The position numbers and the translations under genes were made by a program. DNA of 7,682 nucleotides, from NCBI GenBank assembly GCA_018819665.1, contig JAHJOY010000112.1, positions 1 to 7,682 on the forward strand. Reading direction: 5' to 3'. Under the pieces are notes generated by a model. That model worked only from the letters and a program-made list of their open reading frames with translations. It was not told where the DNA came from and searched no databases. This DNA is from a bacterium. Lineage in GTDB: Bacteria > Atribacterota > Phoenicimicrobiia > Phoenicimicrobiales > Phoenicimicrobiaceae. Positions 1 through 5,640 of the stretch are shown piece by piece. Each line of letters begins with the position of its first letter. Within the stretch, counting starts at the first letter, position 1.

Positions 1-404
1 GAGATATCAGTTAAAGAAATTCCAGGGGGAGTAGGATTAAAATTATCCAGAGGACTGAATATATCTGACGAACCCCAATTTACAATTAACATGCCTGTTC
101 TTATATCAAGCTGGGGAACAAGATCATAAGCACCAATATAAATCTCTTTTGGAATTATCATAAAAGGGTCAGCAAAAGGTTTGTCGGTATATCTAATGAC
201 CAAATCCCCTTCTATAAAAACTTCACCAGTAAGATTATGTATATAGTTAAGACCTAAATTCAGAGTATTGTTTAGATTATTCTCATCAAAACTGTATCCT
301 CCTGAATAAGTCAAACTACCAGAAAAGTCACCGGCAAAGACAACAGAAGTAAAAAATAACAAAAGAATAAAAATTGCCAGAAAAATATTTCTTTTTATAA
401 TCAT
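1..404 (-). CDS. Secreted outer-membrane beta-barrel-like protein, N-terminal part (cut by left edge)
   Basis: The first 134 codons of a protein that continues beyond the left edge are visible. Start: ATG at 404, preceded by a strong AAGGAGGG ribosome binding site. Residues 1-24 form a clear signal peptide: K4-R5, a hydrophobic core from 7 to 23, and a likely cleavage after V-F-A24. The mature part has alternating short hydrophobic and polar stretches rich in Gly, Asn, Tyr and Asp, as expected for outer-membrane strands. The segment NWGSSDIFSPLDNFNP (109-124) resembles the G-W-G-x-x-D-x-x-x-P-x-D-x-x-N-P type motif of DUF1302-like and related barrels that are often encoded next to MMPL transporters and LolA-like proteins. 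Inference: it is the outer-membrane component of the export locus to its right. Family assignment is tentative because most of the barrel is missing. It may be co-transcribed with the upstream genes despite the 330-bp gap. Confidence 0.7.
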   Translation of the reverse strand, partial: MIIKRNIFLAIFILLLFFTSVVFAGDFSGSLTYSGGYSFDENNLNNTLNLGLNYIHNLTGEVFIEGDLVIRYTDKPFADPFMIIPKEIYIGAYDLVPQLDIRTGMLIVNWGSSDIFSPLDNFNPTPPGISLTDI

Positions 405-422
405 ATTTTTCCCTCCTTTTTT

Positions 423-492
423 CGTATTGCGTATCGCGTATATCGTATTGCGTCAAAATTCAAAACAATTTCGTATAATGTATTGTTTTTGT
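423..492. repeat. Heptamer-phased degenerate repeat array, consensus CGTATTG
   Basis: Four successive 7-base units at 423-450 match CGTATNN closely (CGTATTG at 423 and again at 444). The same phase can be followed more weakly to 492, with CGTATAA at 472 and TGTATTG at 479. The GTAG-headed hairpin begins at 493, exactly in phase. The reverse-complement unit CAATACG recurs at 4680 and 4694 in the other large intergenic region. Confidence 0.65.
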
Positions 493-565
493 GTAGGGGA
501 CGGATTTATCCGACCCGTGTTGCTTTTAAAATTCTTCTAGCGGGTTCGATGAATCGAACCCCTAC
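493..565. repeat. 73-bp paired inverted hairpin element, copy 1 (BIME-like)
   Basis: Two GTAG-headed hairpins face each other. On the plus strand GTAG (493-496) precedes a 9-bp hairpin, GGGACGGAT-TT-ATCCGACCC, with one A:A mismatch. On the minus strand GTAG (565-562) precedes a perfect 9-bp hairpin, GGGTTCGAT-TC-ATCGAACCC. A 25-bp spacer (517-541) separates them. An element of identical length and arrangement lies at 4569-4641. A tetranucleotide GTAG at the foot of a short hairpin is the hallmark of REP sequences mobilised by RAYT (TnpA-REP) transposases. No RAYT gene is in the window. Confidence 0.75.
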
Positions 566-582
566 AACACATTACTCATTAT

Positions 583-608
583 GGGCAGACACAAGGTCTT
601 GCCCCTAC
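583..608 (-). repeat. GTAG-headed hairpin (REP-like unit)
   Basis: On the minus strand GTAG (608-605) is followed by an imperfect hairpin whose arms are GGGCAAGAC and GTCTGCCC, with one bulged A. It has the same head and GGG foot as the neighbouring units but a different stem sequence. Confidence 0.65.
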
Positions 609-616
609 AACTTATC

Positions 617-679
617 TCCTGAATTCTGATTCCCTCTTTCATAACTATACGCTATACGCTAAATGCTCCACGCTATCAG
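617..679. repeat. Heptamer-phased degenerate repeat array, consensus CTATACG
   Basis: Nine consecutive 7-base units hold one phase. They begin with weaker units (TCCTGAA, TTCTGAT) and become strong at 645-658, where CTATACG occurs twice in a row, followed by CTAAATG, CTCCACG and CTATCAG. The array ends at the foot of the hairpin at 679. Confidence 0.6.
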
Positions 680-702
680 GGCGTATAGCAATACGCCCCT
701 AC
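679..702 (-). repeat. GTAG-headed hairpin (REP-like unit)
   Basis: On the minus strand GTAG (702-699) precedes a perfect 8-bp hairpin, GGGCGTAT-TGCT-ATACGCCC. This is the fourth such unit within 210 bp, with yet another stem sequence. Confidence 0.7.
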
Positions 703-735
703 TAAATACTATTCACTAACGACTAACGACTATTT
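701..735. repeat. Heptamer tandem array, consensus ACTAACG
   Basis: Five consecutive 7-base units all begin with ACTA, and ACTAACG occurs twice (715-721, 722-728). The array abuts the stop codon of the LolA-like gene and starts inside the CTAC foot of the preceding hairpin. Confidence 0.7.
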
Positions 736-1502
736 TAAAGTGTCGGCTTTGACAATGTCCTGATACTAAAGAAACTGGACGATAATTCTACGTCATATTC
801 TATTTCTTTTATCACAATCTTAGTTTTGTGCTTCTCCTCTATATCAGTAAATGCTATCTCCATCGGGGTAATTTTCCCTTTATCATCAATTCTTATCTTA
901 TCAATTTCTAAAGTTTTAGTAAGATTTCCGCTCATATTATAAAATTCTACTTTTTTGGTGTAAAATTTCTCCTTATCCACAATGAGTATAATCTTCTTAT
1001 AAGATATATCTTCTCCGCTTGGTATAACTTCTATGATATATACGCTCTCTGTCTCTTCCAGCAATTTTTTTTCATAATCCTTATCTTTATAATCCATGCT
1101 CATATCTTCATAAGAAAGGCCTGTTCCCATAAATTCATCACCCTTCGAAGAACTGGCGATTCTCCTTGGTTTATCATAGGCAGGCATATATAAATATATT
1201 TTTTCTCCATCATCAATATTTAGAAGAGTTACTCCTTTTACCGATTTAGGAGAGAGAAATCTAACAAGGGTGCTACTCTTTCCATTTTCTCCTTCTTGAG
1301 AAAACATTATCATCTCTCTTATTTCCTCATTTCCTTCCTGATCTATTAAAATCATTTCGGAAATAGTTTTTTGAGTAGTAAAATCAGGTGCCGTCTCTTC
1401 CATTTTATCCATTATTTCATCTACGGTTATAGCAGATGCTATATTTATAGAAAATAAGAAAACAAGTATCGTTAAAATATAAACCTCAAGTCTTAATTTC
1501 AT
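735..1502 (-). CDS. Outer membrane lipoprotein-sorting (LolA-like) periplasmic protein
   Basis: A 255-residue exported protein of the LolA-like 'outer membrane lipoprotein-sorting protein' group that accompanies MMPL/RND exporters. Residues 1-24 are a signal peptide with hydrophobic core 8-20 and an A-S-A24 cleavage site. There is no lipobox cysteine, so it should be a soluble periplasmic protein. Family marks are FLSPKSVKGVTLL (82-94), YLYMPA (103-108), RRI (113-115) and FMGTGLSYEDM (124-134). LolA folds are half-barrels that shield acyl chains, so a lipid or lipoprotein carrier role between transporter and outer membrane is inferred; the substrate is unknown. The start ATG (1502-1500) overlaps the transporter stop as ATGA, with a GAGGAGG ribosome binding site at 1519-1513 inside the transporter gene. 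This indicates translational coupling. The length is typical for the family. Confidence 0.88.
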   Translation of the reverse strand: MKLRLEVYILTILVFLFSINIASAITVDEIMDKMEETAPDFTTQKTISEMILIDQEGNEEIREMIMFSQEGENGKSSTLVRFLSPKSVKGVTLLNIDDGEKIYLYMPAYDKPRRIASSSKGDEFMGTGLSYEDMSMDYKDKDYEKKLLEETESVYIIEVIPSGEDISYKKIILIVDKEKFYTKKVEFYNMSGNLTKTLEIDKIRIDDKGKITPMEIAFTDIEEKHKTKIVIKEIEYDVELSSSFFSIRTLSKPTL

Positions 1503-4282
1503 TTCTTCTTTGCCTCCTCTTTAAACTTTATATTATTTAATAAGATGGGGAGCAGGGTTAAGGTATAGACTACACTTAAAAGCATTACACTCCCAATAAG
1601 TTTGCCAAATACTGCCATCATTCCAAAATCAGAAAAGCCGAGTACAAAGACTCCTGCTGCCACCGTGATAGAATTAAAGACAATGGCTCGGCCAGTTCCA
1701 GTCAAGGTGATTTTCATAGCCTCAATTTTTGATCTTCTTTTCAATTCATTTTTATATCGAGAAATATAGTGGATGGTATAATCAATTCCTGCTCCTATAG
1801 CAATACTGGCAACCATTATGGTCCCAATATTTAAATCGATATTTAGAAGGCCCATTACACCAAAGGCTGTGATTATGGTTAGAGTAATAGGTATCATAGC
1901 AAATAGTCCCAAAACGAGAGAGCCAAACTGAAGCATGAGCATGATAGATACTGCAATAAATGCTGCAATTAGACTCTTTACTTGCCCTCTGAATAGACTG
2001 TTGTTTATCTTATCGCTAATTACCGGAATTCCGGTAAGCTGGAAAGAGACCTCTATATTTCCATTATCATCCGGGATATAAACTACCTCATCCATTAAAT
2101 ACCATAAAATATCTTTTTCCTCATCCTTTAGGTTTTCTCCTATAAGTTTTTCTGTTTCAGTTTGGGCAAACCTTACTTTTTCTCTATCCTGCACAATTTT
2201 CTTGGAATCTTCCAATGCCTTTTGAAGATAAAGGGCGTCATCCTCCGATAATTCTATCTTTTCCATTAATTCTCTGGTTAAATTATCTTGAGATTTTTTC
2301 TCTCTTATATATTCTATAAGTATAGGGACTAAATCTGAGCCGTCTATTCCTAAATCTTCGATCTCTAAAAAAGATACGGTTAAAATTTCATTTGTAAACT
2401 CCTCAGTATCTTTTTCAAACTCAGAGCCCGGTGTGCTGGCAATCTTTATAAGCTCTTCTCTTAACTTTTCTTTATTCTTTATCTTAATATTTTTTGCCTC
2501 AAGAGAAGATATAATCTCATCAACCAGGTAACCATAATATTCTGCTTTTGCTTCTTCATTTACTTTGGAAAGTTCAATTTTATTAACCTTTTTAGGAATA
2601 TTTTCTATAAATTCTTCCATTTGATTTATTGCTTGTTCAAGAGCAGCAGAGGTCATTTCCTTAGTTCTAATCTGCAATAAGGTGTCTTTATCATTATCAC
2701 CAATCATAGAGGTGATATACTCATTATCTCCTGCAAAAAACCATAAATTGTCAATTTTTTCTTCACTAGCCGGAATTATATTTTTATTTTCCATGGTATT
2801 ATTAAGCTGAATCAAAAAATCGGTAATTGATGATGGTTCACCCAGGGCGGGAAACTGTTTTGCATAATTACCTATCTTTTTCATCTGTCTTAATACATAA
2901 GGATTTTTTACATTATTTGACTTGGTATAGACATAAAGGAAATCCGTGCCACCAAATTTTTCATTGAAATAATTCATAGTTTTTACTATTTTATTATCTT
3001 TGCCTAATCTTGACTCTATCGATGATTCGGTCTTGACTCTTGTGCCAAAAACTACAGAAATTACCACTATTATTAATACGGCAATTAAAATCACTTTCTT
3101 TTCTTTTAATATTGATTGGCCGGTTAATCTTAGAAGTTTAGTAATCAAATCATTAGCTTCGTGTGAAAATTTCTCATGGATTTTAGCTGGCGGAAAAATA
3201 GTAAAAAATGACCCCAATAAAAAAGTTGCCAGCACAAAGGCAAAAAATATTCCCATAGTGGAAAAAAATCCGAATTCAGTCATAGGCCTAACAATAGCAG
3301 CGGTAAGCGATAGAAATCCCGCCATAGTAGTAAGCGCACTCATAAGTATAGGAGTAAATATATTCCGAATAGTTCTATTAACTGCTTTAACAGGTTCAAG
3401 GCTGTGCCTCTCTTCATAATATCTGCTTATAAAGTGTATACCATAAGCCGTGGCTAAGGATATCATTAATACTGGCATGGCAGAAATCATCATGGTAACA
3501 CTTTTACCGGTTGATGCTACAAATCCCAAGACCCAAAAAGAAGCCAGCATAGCAACAATAAGAGGTAAAAATATGCCACGAAAACTCCTGAAGCAGAAAT
3601 AAAGAACTAAAAGTATAACGACAGCAGCAATAATAGCTAATTTCATGGTATCCCAAGAACCTTCAGAAATCTCTGCGGTTATAAGAGGCATTCCAAAGTA
3701 ATACACCTGTAAAGTTTGGCCTTTTAAAGGCTCTACTATATTCTCTAGCCCCCCTTTAAGTTCTTTTCCTTCTATGTCGTGCACTGTTTCTACCATTATC
3801 AGGGCAACATTTCCATCTTCTGAAATAAATTTCCCTCTTACCAGGTTATCATTTAAGAGAGAATTTTTAAGTTCTTTGGCCTCCACGTCGCTTTCTGGAA
3901 ATACTTCCACTAAATCTTTTACTTCGAGACCTACATCTGTAGTGATAATTTTAGGCATATTTAGAAAAGAATTTACCGATTTTATAAACGGAGCATCTTC
4001 TAATTTTTCTGTTATAGTTTTAACTCTTTCAAGATTTTCTAAAGTAAAAAGGTCTTCGTACTCAAGTGATATCATTGACATGTTTGCTTGAGAGCCACCA
4101 AATTTTTCGACTACTTCACTATAAAACTTTATATCCGGGTCATCTTCAGAGATATATTTAGTGACATCATCTTCAATTTTAAGATTTCTTGTTTGCATTC
4201 CGGCGAAAATAGTAATCAGAATTATTACAATAAATATAGGCCGGGCATATTTAGTGATAAAGTTGGCGAGTTTTCTCATCAT
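1499..4282 (-). CDS. MMPL/RND superfamily transporter (HAE3-like)
   Basis: A 927-residue inner-membrane transporter with the RND two-fold repeat. Half one has TM1 (13-30), a periplasmic loop (31-211) and TM2-6 (about 212-362), with the sterol-sensing-like stretch ATAYGIHFISRYYEE (277-291). Half two has TM7 (397-414), a long loop (415-765) and TM8-12 (about 770-917), with the matching stretch GAGIDYTIHYISRY. D834 in that stretch is a candidate proton-relay residue; the first half has no acid at the matching site. Both loops contain an FGG motif (61-63, 443-445). The second loop is nearly twice the first because of a charged, mostly helical insertion near 575-735. Of two adjacent ATGs, the first (4282) sits 10 bases from the AGAGGAG site at 4299-4293, so it is preferred. 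The gene is first in an operon with the LolA-like protein and probably the barrel protein. It likely exports a hydrophobic or lipid substrate, which is not identifiable here. Confidence 0.9.
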   Translation of the reverse strand: MMRKLANFITKYARPIFIVIILITIFAGMQTRNLKIEDDVTKYISEDDPDIKFYSEVVEKFGGSQANMSMISLEYEDLFTLENLERVKTITEKLEDAPFIKSVNSFLNMPKIITTDVGLEVKDLVEVFPESDVEAKELKNSLLNDNLVRGKFISEDGNVALIMVETVHDIEGKELKGGLENIVEPLKGQTLQVYYFGMPLITAEISEGSWDTMKLAIIAAVVILLVLYFCFRSFRGIFLPLIVAMLASFWVLGFVASTGKSVTMMISAMPVLMISLATAYGIHFISRYYEERHSLEPVKAVNRTIRNIFTPILMSALTTMAGFLSLTAAIVRPMTEFGFFSTMGIFFAFVLATFLLGSFFTIFPPAKIHEKFSHEANDLITKLLRLTGQSILKEKKVILIAVLIIVVISVVFGTRVKTESSIESRLGKDNKIVKTMNYFNEKFGGTDFLYVYTKSNNVKNPYVLRQMKKIGNYAKQFPALGEPSSITDFLIQLNNTMENKNIIPASEEKIDNLWFFAGDNEYITSMIGDNDKDTLLQIRTKEMTSAALEQAINQMEEFIENIPKKVNKIELSKVNEEAKAEYYGYLVDEIISSLEAKNIKIKNKEKLREELIKIASTPGSEFEKDTEEFTNEILTVSFLEIEDLGIDGSDLVPILIEYIREKKSQDNLTRELMEKIELSEDDALYLQKALEDSKKIVQDREKVRFAQTETEKLIGENLKDEEKDILWYLMDEVVYIPDDNGNIEVSFQLTGIPVISDKINNSLFRGQVKSLIAAFIAVSIMLMLQFGSLVLGLFAMIPITLTIITAFGVMGLLNIDLNIGTIMVASIAIGAGIDYTIHYISRYKNELKRRSKIEAMKITLTGTGRAIVFNSITVAAGVFVLGFSDFGMMAVFGKLIGSVMLLSVVYTLTLLPILLNNIKFKEEAKKK

Positions 4283-4320
4283 TTAGCTCTTGCTCCTCTC
4301 GAAATTATTAATCGTTTTCT

Positions 4321-4350
4321 ATTATAACTGACTGGTCAGTCGAATGTCAA
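4321..4350 (-). promoter_or_regulatory. Consensus sigma-70 promoter of the export operon
   Basis: Read on the minus strand, TTGACA (4350-4345) and TATAAT (4326-4321) are separated by 18 bp. Both hexamers are perfect. Transcription would start near 4314, giving a leader of about 30 bases before the transporter start at 4282. Confidence 0.85.
4327..4340. promoter_or_regulatory. TetR-type operator palindrome inside the promoter spacer
   Basis: The 14-bp inverted repeat ACTGAC-TG-GTCAGT fills the space directly upstream of the -10 hexamer and lies entirely between -35 and -10. Short palindromes of the ACTGAC/GTCAGT type are common operators of TetR/AcrR-family repressors, which often control MMPL/RND exporters. 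A repressor bound here would block RNA polymerase. No regulator gene is in the window, so the identity of the repressor is an inference. Confidence 0.7.
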
Positions 4351-4411
4351 GAAAAATGAAAAAAAATATATTAATGTAAGATCCTGTATCTTCCTTTTTA
4401 ATTAAAATTTA

Positions 4412-4435
4412 GTAGCAACACGGCGTGCCGTGTTG
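4412..4435 (+). repeat. GTAG-headed perfect hairpin (REP-like unit)
   Basis: GTAG (4412-4415) is followed at once by a perfect 9-bp hairpin, CAACACGGC-GT-GCCGTGTTG. It has the same head as the other units but lacks the GGG foot. It lies between two divergent promoters, so it is unlikely to be needed as a terminator although T-rich sequence follows. Confidence 0.65.
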
Positions 4436-4436
4436 A

Positions 4437-4527
4437 GGTTTTTAGTTTTTCGGTTTTAGATAAAAAAAATTAGTTGTCGGTTGTCACTGTATAGCTAAAA
4501 GCTTAAAGCAAAAAGCGAAAAACCATA
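4437..4527. repeat. Heptamer-phased degenerate array of 13 units
   Basis: Thirteen consecutive 7-base units keep one phase for 91 bp. The clearest are AGCTAAA, AGCTTAA, AGCAAAA and AGCGAAA (4493-4520) and the pair AGTTGTC, GGTTGTC (4472-4485). Earlier units such as AGTTTTT and CGGTTTT are weaker. The consensus drifts along the array while the period stays seven. Confidence 0.6.
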
Positions 4528-4568
4528 ATTTAAAATTTAGAATTTTTTCTTATAATGTTTTGTTCTTT

Positions 4569-4641
4569 GTAGGGGTCGGATTTATCCGACCCGGGTTTTT
4601 TAAGCAACTTTTCTGGCGGGTTCGATGAATCGAACCCCTAC
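4569..4641. repeat. 73-bp paired inverted hairpin element, copy 2 (BIME-like)
   Basis: GTAG (4569-4572) precedes a perfect plus-strand hairpin, GGGTCGGAT-TT-ATCCGACCC. On the minus strand GTAG (4641-4638) precedes the same GGGTTCGAT-TC-ATCGAACCC hairpin as copy 1. The spacer is again 25 bp but differs in sequence. About 35 bp of the left flank (from about 4532) also resembles the flank of copy 1, including TATAATGT-T/A-TTGTT. Confidence 0.8.
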
Positions 4642-4702
4642 TTCTGGCTTCTGACTTCTGAATTCCATTTTTCTCCACGCAATACGATATATGCAATACG
4701 AA
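4641..4702. repeat. Two short heptamer arrays, CTTCTGA and CAATACG
   Basis: At 4641-4661 three consecutive units read CTTCTGR, followed by the weaker ATTCCAT. At 4680-4700 CAATACG, ATATATG and CAATACG follow each other. The second array is the reverse complement of the array that begins at 423. It ends 8 bp before the -35 box of the T-box promoter. Confidence 0.6.
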
Positions 4703-4709
4703 TAAAAAC

Positions 4710-4739
4710 TTGACAACAAGGGATACTGAAAACTATAAT
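4710..4739 (+). promoter_or_regulatory. Consensus sigma-70 promoter of the T-box/archease/rtcB operon
   Basis: TTGACA (4710-4715) and TATAAT (4734-4739) are both perfect and 18 bp apart. Transcription would start near 4746, just upstream of the T-box leader. Strong basal initiation fits a gene controlled by terminator read-through. Confidence 0.85.
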
Positions 4740-4746
4740 TAAAACA

Positions 4747-5018
4747 ACAAAATACAATATATAGTTAAATATTTAAGGGATAGTAGGTAACAGTTGTTCT
4801 CAGAGAGCTGATGGTTGGTGAAAATCAGTATTGGCTTTATCGAATTCCACCCTTTTTAATATTTCCGGTGAAATCAAAATATTCGGAAACACATCTTAAG
4901 ATGTGTTAAACAATCAGCCAATAAAGGATAGGATATTTTCCTATTGAATCAGGGTGGTACCACGTGAGCAAGCTCTCGTCCCTAGTAGTAGATATTACTA
5001 AGCGATGAGAGTTTTTTT
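4747..5018 (+). ncRNA. T-box riboswitch, specifier UCC (serine)
   Basis: The conserved T-box sequence AGGGTGGTACCACG is at 4951-4964. Stem I is recognisable: base pairing of AAATATT (from 4768) with AATATTT (4858-4864), AGTA (4782-4785) on the 5' side of the specifier loop, an AGAGAG bulge (4802-4807) and a distal hairpin CTGAT/ATCAG with loop GGTTGGTGAAA (4808-4828). On the 3' side, GAA (4842-4844), one base, then TCC (4846-4848) followed by A gives serine by the usual GAA-N-specifier-A layout. Further stems lie at 4862-4889 (TTTCCG/CGGAAA), 4890-4905 (CACATC/GATGTG) and 4928-4944 (ATAGGA/TCCTAT). The antiterminator pairs AGGG (4951-4954) with CCCT (4980-4983). Uncharged tRNA-Ser would favour read-through into archease and rtcB. 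UGGU would pair with the tRNA end; tRNA-Ser usually has G73, needing a U-G wobble. Confidence 0.92.
4972..5018 (+). terminator. T-box intrinsic terminator
   Basis: CTCTCGTC (4973-4980) pairs with GATGAGAG (5004-5011), with one G-U pair. An inner helix TAGTAGTA/TATTACTA (4983-5000) extends it, and seven Ts follow (5012-5018). The left arm shares CCCT with the antiterminator, so the two structures exclude each other. Confidence 0.9.
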
Positions 5019-5025
5019 ATTTAAT

Positions 5026-5062
5026 TGTCATTGCGAGCAAAGCGAAGCAATCTCATATGACA
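5026..5062. repeat. Dispersed CATTGCGAG...GCAATCTC palindromic repeat
   Basis: The unit begins TGTCAT, contains ATTGCGAG and GAAGCAATCTC around an AAAGC core, and ends ATGACA, so it has inverted ends and an imperfect inner palindrome (ATTGC/GCAAT). Repeats of this CATTGCGAG-GAAGCAATCTC type are widely dispersed in many unrelated bacterial genomes. It lacks the GTAG head of the other hairpins here. It lies between the T-box terminator and the archease start. Confidence 0.65.
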
Positions 5063-5099
5063 GAGTAAAGCTTAAAATTTGAAAAGGTAATGAACATCT

Positions 5100-5525
5100 A
5101 TGAAAGAATTTGAAATCCTCGAACATACCGCTGATATCGGAATAGCGGCATATGGTAAAAACAAAAGAGAAGTTTTTATCAATGCTGCAAAAGGGATGTT
5201 TGAAATTATCGCCGGAGAAACCAAAAACCTTAAAGAAAACTTTTGTGATAAAATAGAGCTGGAAGCCGACAATCTGGAAGGCTTACTCTTCGCCTGGCTT
5301 AATGAACTTCTATATATCAGTGAAACGAAATTAGTTATTTTAAATAAATTTGAAATAAAAGATTTAACTAATAATAAAATTGGTGCAGAAGTTAAAGGAA
5401 TGAAAATTAACCGGCTCGGCTGCAAAATAAAAAAAGAGATAAAAGCCGCAACTTACCATCGTTTGGAAATTAAAAAAGATGAGAAAAGCGGACTCTGGAG
5501 AGCCCAGGTAATTTTTGATATTTAA
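5100..5525 (+). CDS. Archease, activator of the RNA ligase RtcB
   Basis: A 141-residue protein with the full archease signature: FEILEHTADIGI (4-15), LEGLLFAWLNELLY (about 58-71), IKAATYHRLEI (about 113-123) and the C-terminal VIFDI. Its length is typical. D12 in HTADIG and D140 near the end match the conserved acids that bind divalent metal in archeases of known structure. Archease promotes guanylylation of the RtcB active-site histidine and multiple turnover, and acts in the cytoplasm. The start at 5100 has a modest AAAAGG site 12 bases upstream; the nearby ATG at 5090 is out of frame. The gene follows the T-box terminator by about 80 bp and precedes rtcB by 115 bp on the same strand, the expected partner arrangement. 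Confidence 0.95.
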   Translation: MKEFEILEHTADIGIAAYGKNKREVFINAAKGMFEIIAGETKNLKENFCDKIELEADNLEGLLFAWLNELLYISETKLVILNKFEIKDLTNNKIGAEVKGMKINRLGCKIKKEIKAATYHRLEIKKDEKSGLWRAQVIFDI

Positions 5526-5561
5526 TTACTCAGAAACTAATTGAATACTAAAATCCTTATT

Positions 5562-5606
5562 GTAGGACAGGCATCCCCCGTTTTCACGAGGGCAGGCTCG
5601 CCTGTC
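5562..5606 (+). repeat. GTAG-headed double hairpin between archease and rtcB
   Basis: GTAG (5562-5565) is followed by an outer stem GACAGGC (5566-5572) / GCCTGTC (5600-5606) enclosing an inner hairpin CCCCCGT-TTTC-ACGAGGG (5575-5592, one mismatch). It sits in the archease-rtcB gap inside the transcript, so it could affect mRNA stability. No T-run follows, so it is not an obvious terminator. Confidence 0.6.
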
Positions 5607-5640
5607 TTGGCGATAAAAAAATAAAAAGGAGGGGATTAAA

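Larger units (their letters stand above)
405..734. repeat. Repeat-filled intergenic region between the LolA-like gene and the barrel gene
   Basis: I see no gene in these 330 bp. The space is almost completely made of two kinds of repeat. One is GTAG-headed hairpins (493-516, 542-565, 583-608, 679-702). The other is degenerate arrays with a period of seven bases (423-492, 617-679, 701-735). The right end of the last array runs into the stop codon of the LolA-like gene. No convincing sigma-70 promoter for the barrel gene is visible. A TTGACG on the minus strand near 449-454 lacks a good partner. Confidence 0.75.
4351..4709. repeat. Divergent intergenic region: repeats only
   Basis: Between the two divergent promoters I see no gene or RNA gene. 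The stretch holds an AT-rich segment (4351-4411), the hairpin at 4412, a 13-unit heptamer array, the 73-bp paired hairpin element and two short heptamer arrays. It uses the same repeat types as the gap at 405-734. Confidence 0.7.

Noticed and set aside
430..455. Promoter for the barrel gene with TTGACG on the minus strand
   Set aside because: There is no acceptable -10 hexamer 16-18 bases downstream, and the sequence is part of the heptamer array.
542..561. GGGTTCGAT...ATCGAACCC resembling a tRNA T-arm
   Set aside because: No acceptor, D or anticodon arms surround it, and it recurs at 4618 as part of a hairpin repeat.
423..735. Possible CRISPR array
   Set aside because: Units are 7 bases, degenerate and contiguous, without the 20-40 base direct repeats and unique spacers of CRISPR.
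3000..3419. Open frame of 139 codons on the plus strand
   Set aside because: It lies wholly inside the transporter gene on the other strand, has no good ribosome binding site and shows no family motif.
3774..4327. Two plus-strand open frames, 3774-4091 and 4088-4327
   Set aside because: They are antisense to the transporter start region and its promoter; their composition mirrors the real gene.
4416..4450. Hairpin followed by T-rich sequence as a terminator
   Set aside because: It lies between two divergent promoters, so no plus-strand transcript is expected to reach it, and the T-run is interrupted. The GTAG head groups it with the other repeats.
4845..4847. TTC (Phe) as T-box specifier
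   Set aside because: The usual layout leaves one base between GAA and the codon and has A after it; this selects TCC, while TTC would be followed by C.
5072..5425. Minus-strand open frame of 117 codons
   Set aside because: It is antisense to archease, which is an unmistakable family match on the plus strand.
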